In this document: piece after piece, positions 61,680-64,000 of the stretch
Layout of the letters: every line of letters starts with the position of its first letter
Numbering within the stretch: the first letter of the stretch is position 1
DNA from: Methylobacillus flagellatus KT
Lineage (GTDB): Bacteria > Pseudomonadota > Gammaproteobacteria > Burkholderiales > Methylophilaceae
Length of the DNA: 64,000 nt
Direction: 5' to 3'
Assembly (NCBI RefSeq): GCF_000013705.1
Contig: NC_007947.1
Span: forward strand, 372,001-436,000
Notes under the pieces: generated by a model
What the model was told of the DNA's origin: nothing
What the model saw: only the letters and a program-made list of their open reading frames with translations
Databases searched by the model: none
Made by a program: the position numbers and the translations under genes

Positions 61680-63256
61680 CGCGGCGGGTATCTGCTGCCC
61701 TGGCTGGCCTGCTGCTCAGCGAGACGGCGCAGGCTGCCGTGAACAATCCCGCTTTCAACCGCTACGCGCTTGCCTTGGGCCTGTGCATTGCCTATCTGCT
61801 ATTTTGCGTTTGGATCATCAGGCGCCATCGGCGGCTGTCGGCGGTCCCGGGGCCAGTATCCCCTGTCGACGGCAAGGCCGTCCTCGTGGGCTATGCCAGC
61901 CAGGGAGGCTATGCCCGCGAGCTGGCCTTCAAGACGGCTGCAGCGCTGCAACGGCCCGGCGTCGCCGTGCATTGCCTGGCGCTGGATGCGGTGGATGTTG
62001 CCATGCTGGCTACCGTCCAGCGCGCATTGTTCGTCGTCAGCACCACCGGGGAAGGTGATCCTCCCGACAATGCCCGCCGTTTCGTGCAAACAACCATGTC
62101 GGCCACGCCGTCTCTTGCCCATCTGCAATATGGCCTCCTGGCGCTCGGGGACAGCAGTTACGCCAATTTTTGCGGTTTCGGGCATCAATTGGATGCCTGG
62201 CTGCAGCATGCACATGCATTGCCGCTGTTCGACCTGGTGCAAGTGGATGCAGGCGATGCCGGGGCTTTGCGCCACTGGCAATATCAGCTGGGATTGCTGG
62301 CAGGCAATACCGAGATGCCGGATTGGGAAGCGCCGCAATACCAGGCATGGCGCCTGGTGCAGCGCAAGCAGTTGAATCCAGGCAGCGCCGGCGCGCCGGT
62401 GTATCACCTGACGTTGCGCGCCGAGACAGTCGGTGTCTTGTGGCAAGCGGGCGATATAGCCGAAATTGGCCCGCGCAATCCGCAGCAGGCGGTGGTGCAT
62501 TTCCTGGAGCAACTGGCATTGGATGGCGCCACGGTAGTGGAAGGCAGGCGCTTGAGCGATTGGCTGCAGGAGCGCCTGCTGCCCCATACGGAGTCTGAGC
62601 TCGCGGCCCTGCGGGATTTGTCCCTTGTGCAACTGGTACAACAGCTACGCCCGCTGCCGCATCGTGAGTACTCGATCGCCTCCCTTCCTGCCGATGGCCA
62701 GTTGGAGCTGCTGGTGCGGCAGGCTGCGCATGTGGACGGACGGCTGGGCCTCGGCTCAGGCTGGTTGACCCGGTATGCCGATGTGGGGGAGATGGTGGCA
62801 TTGCGTATCCGCGAGAATGCGGCTTTTCATCCGCCCGATGAGCGCCGCCCCATGATACTGATTGGCAATGGTACCGGGATCGCGGGATTGCGTGCGCACC
62901 TCAAGGCGCGTGCCATTGCTTCCCGCTCGCCCAACTGGCTGTTGTTTGGCGAGCGCAATGCGGCACATGATTTTTACTTTATGGATGAGATCAGTGCCTG
63001 GCAGGCCAGCGGTATCTTGTCCAGGCTGGATACGGCGTTCTCCCGGGACCAGGCGGACAAGCGATATGTCCAGCATGTGCTGGCTTCACAAGCTGACCGC
63101 TTGCGGGAGTGGGTGGCGGAGGGCGCCGCCATTTACGTGTGTGGCAGTGCTAATGGCATGGCGCAGGCAGTGCATGCGGTCTTGTTGCAGGCGCTGGGCG
63201 AGGAGGCCATGTCCCGGCTGGCCTCCGATGGCAGGTACAGGCGGGATGTGTATTGA
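61670..63256 (+). CDS. Membrane-anchored flavodoxin/FNR-type reductase
   Basis: A 528-residue flavoprotein from a GTG start overlapping apbE by 10 bp. An N-terminal signal/TM pair (VSAALAGLLLSETAQA and YALALGLCIAYLLFCVWIIRRHRR) is followed by a flavodoxin domain (VLVGYASQGGYARELAF, VVSTTGEGDPPDNAR, LALGDSSYANFCGFG). A sulfite-reductase/P450-reductase FAD-NADP part comes next (HREYSIASLP, GLGSGWLTRYA, MILIGNGTGIAGLRAHL, NWLLFGERN, YVCGSANGMA). It would carry electrons from NADPH through FAD and FMN to the membrane partners. Last gene of the operon. Confidence 0.93.
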   Translation: MAVTRRVSAALAGLLLSETAQAAVNNPAFNRYALALGLCIAYLLFCVWIIRRHRRLSAVPGPVSPVDGKAVLVGYASQGGYARELAFKTAAALQRPGVAVHCLALDAVDVAMLATVQRALFVVSTTGEGDPPDNARRFVQTTMSATPSLAHLQYGLLALGDSSYANFCGFGHQLDAWLQHAHALPLFDLVQVDAGDAGALRHWQYQLGLLAGNTEMPDWEAPQYQAWRLVQRKQLNPGSAGAPVYHLTLRAETVGVLWQAGDIAEIGPRNPQQAVVHFLEQLALDGATVVEGRRLSDWLQERLLPHTESELAALRDLSLVQLVQQLRPLPHREYSIASLPADGQLELLVRQAAHVDGRLGLGSGWLTRYADVGEMVALRIRENAAFHPPDERRPMILIGNGTGIAGLRAHLKARAIASRSPNWLLFGERNAAHDFYFMDEISAWQASGILSRLDTAFSRDQADKRYVQHVLASQADRLREWVAEGAAIYVCGSANGMAQAVHAVLLQALGEEAMSRLASDGRYRRDVY

Positions 63257-63287
63257 CGTTTGCCCTGTCCCTGCTGCGGTATAAAAA

Positions 63288-63330
63288 GCATGCCTGGAAA
63301 AAACGAGGGTTGGACGGACGCCAGGCATGC
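63288..63330. terminator. Inverted repeat between convergent genes
   Basis: GCATGCCTGG (63288-63297) and CCAGGCATGC (63321-63330) are perfect 10-bp arms around a 23-base loop. They lie between the reductase and GGDEF genes and are probably a shared 3' hairpin. Confidence 0.55.
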
Positions 63331-63352
63331 GTAAAACGTTGTAAACAGTGCG

Positions 63353-64000
63353 TTACTGCGGAGACATGACTCCCGGTGGAAACAGGGATTTGCTCCAGGC
63401 CAGGCTGTGTGCCAAATCCTCATAGCGCACGATGCGGTTCCTGCCCAGGCGCTTGGCGGTGTATAGCGCAAGATCGGCCTGAGACAACAGTTCATTGATG
63501 GAACCATTCTCGTAAGGGCCATTCCAGGTGGCGTGACCGATGCTGACGGAGACTCTGCGGTGGTCGCCTGCCGATATCTTGAGTTTCTGGACAGCAAGGT
63601 GCAGTTTCTGAGCCATCGCATGGCACCCTTCTGCCGTGGTGGCCGGGAGCAGTACCACGAATTCCTCGCCGCCGAATCGGGCGACAAAGTCTCCAGGGCG
63701 TTGCATATTGGCGTGCAGCGCCTGGGCGATTTTCTTCAGGCACTTGTCGCCTTTCACATGGCCAAACTGATCGTTGTATCCCTTGAAGTGGTCGATATCC
63801 AGCATCAGGAGTGATATCGGCGTGCCATTGCGTTGCGCGCGCCGCCACTCGAGCTCTGCGGTTTCGTCAAAATAGCCGCGGTTATAGATGCCGGTAAGAC
63901 TGTCCTTGTGGGCTTTTTCCATGAGATAAGCGTGCGAGTCGGCCAGGTCGCGGGTGAACTGGCTGAGCTGCAGGATCAGCACGGCAAGCAGCGTGGTGAA
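63353..64000 (-). CDS. GGDEF diguanylate cyclase, 5' end beyond window
   Basis: A C-terminal GGDEF domain with intact DKLTGIYNR-like opening (HKDSLTGIYNRGYFDE), the metal-binding LLMLDIDHFKGYND, and the active-site GGEEF in VARFGGEEFVVLLP. It makes cyclic di-GMP. The frame stays open to the window edge, and the visible upstream codons (FTTLLAVLILQLSQF) look like the end of a transmembrane helix, so a membrane sensor part lies outside the window. No I-site RxxD is evident at the usual place. Confidence 0.93.
   Translation of the reverse strand, partial: FTTLLAVLILQLSQFTRDLADSHAYLMEKAHKDSLTGIYNRGYFDETAELEWRRAQRNGTPISLLMLDIDHFKGYNDQFGHVKGDKCLKKIAQALHANMQRPGDFVARFGGEEFVVLLPATTAEGCHAMAQKLHLAVQKLKISAGDHRRVSVSIGHATWNGPYENGSINELLSQADLALYTAKRLGRNRIVRYEDLAHSLAWSKSLFPPGVMSPQ

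Overview
The window reads as a gene-dense chromosome segment of a Gram-negative betaproteobacterium with moderately high GC. A member of the Methylophilaceae (Methylobacillus-like) is my best guess. This rests on overall protein flavour, the HrcA/CIRCE plus sigma-32 control of groESL, and the Anbu-type proteasome homologue with its ATP-grasp/alpha-E/transglutaminase partners. The taxon is an inference and was not tested by any search.

Layout, left to right. 0.2-7.3 kb: a terminator, groES-groEL with a textbook heat-shock control region, small exported or unknown proteins, a TetR regulator, and an Old Yellow Enzyme gene divergent from an ArsR regulator. 7.4-13.1 kb: a three-gene RND efflux operon that looks Bacteroidetes-like. 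14-18.8 kb: bioA, dacB, an FKBP isomerase, OsmC and a VOC protein. 18.9-27 kb: DUF2322, a carboxy-terminal protease, a SelW-like thioredoxin-fold protein, a degenerate EAL protein, Mn-type superoxide dismutase, a ZIP transporter, an NlpC/P60 peptidase and an AarF/ABC1 kinase-like protein. 27.1-31.8 kb: a circularly permuted ATP-grasp, alpha-E, transglutaminase and HPPD-like protein series whose usual partner, the Anbu peptidase, lies at 38.7 kb. 32-40.9 kb: rlhA, an AraC regulator with a membrane protein, a D-lactate-type dehydrogenase followed by a DUF1971 protein with an apparent ATT start, an aldo/keto reductase, Anbu, and a LysR/PACE efflux pair.

41.2-46.0 kb is the accessory core: a complete integron. 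The integrase gene (45019..46023, + strand) points right. An attI region precedes it, and six gene cassettes run leftward on the minus strand with five recognisable attC sites. Cassette products are a CDF-like cation transporter, a leucine-rich-repeat protein, a VOC protein, a small unknown protein, an exported parvulin isomerase interrupted by an amber codon, and a frameshifted unknown. The element has split the DNA helicase gene yoaA/dinG. A dead 5' fragment remains on the left (40943..41194). An intact copy with a diverged first 66 bases lies on the right and overlaps the integrase stop codon by one base. The two copies share 186 bp with one mismatch, and the left copy ends exactly on a GTTRRRY integrase core sequence. 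The genes downstream of the helicase (tsaB, rimI and a uracil-DNA glycosylase) form a tightly packed operon that now follows the integrase.

47.9-64 kb returns to housekeeping: tsaB-rimI-udg, lemA with two TPM-domain proteins, proS, a lytic transglycosylase, a MurG-like glycosyltransferase, queA and tRNA-Leu(CAA). A five-gene operon follows behind a strong Fur box: PepSY-type membrane protein, DUF2271, DUF4198, ApbE and a flavodoxin/FNR reductase. It is probably an iron-regulated flavin-dependent reductase system. The window ends inside a GGDEF diguanylate cyclase.
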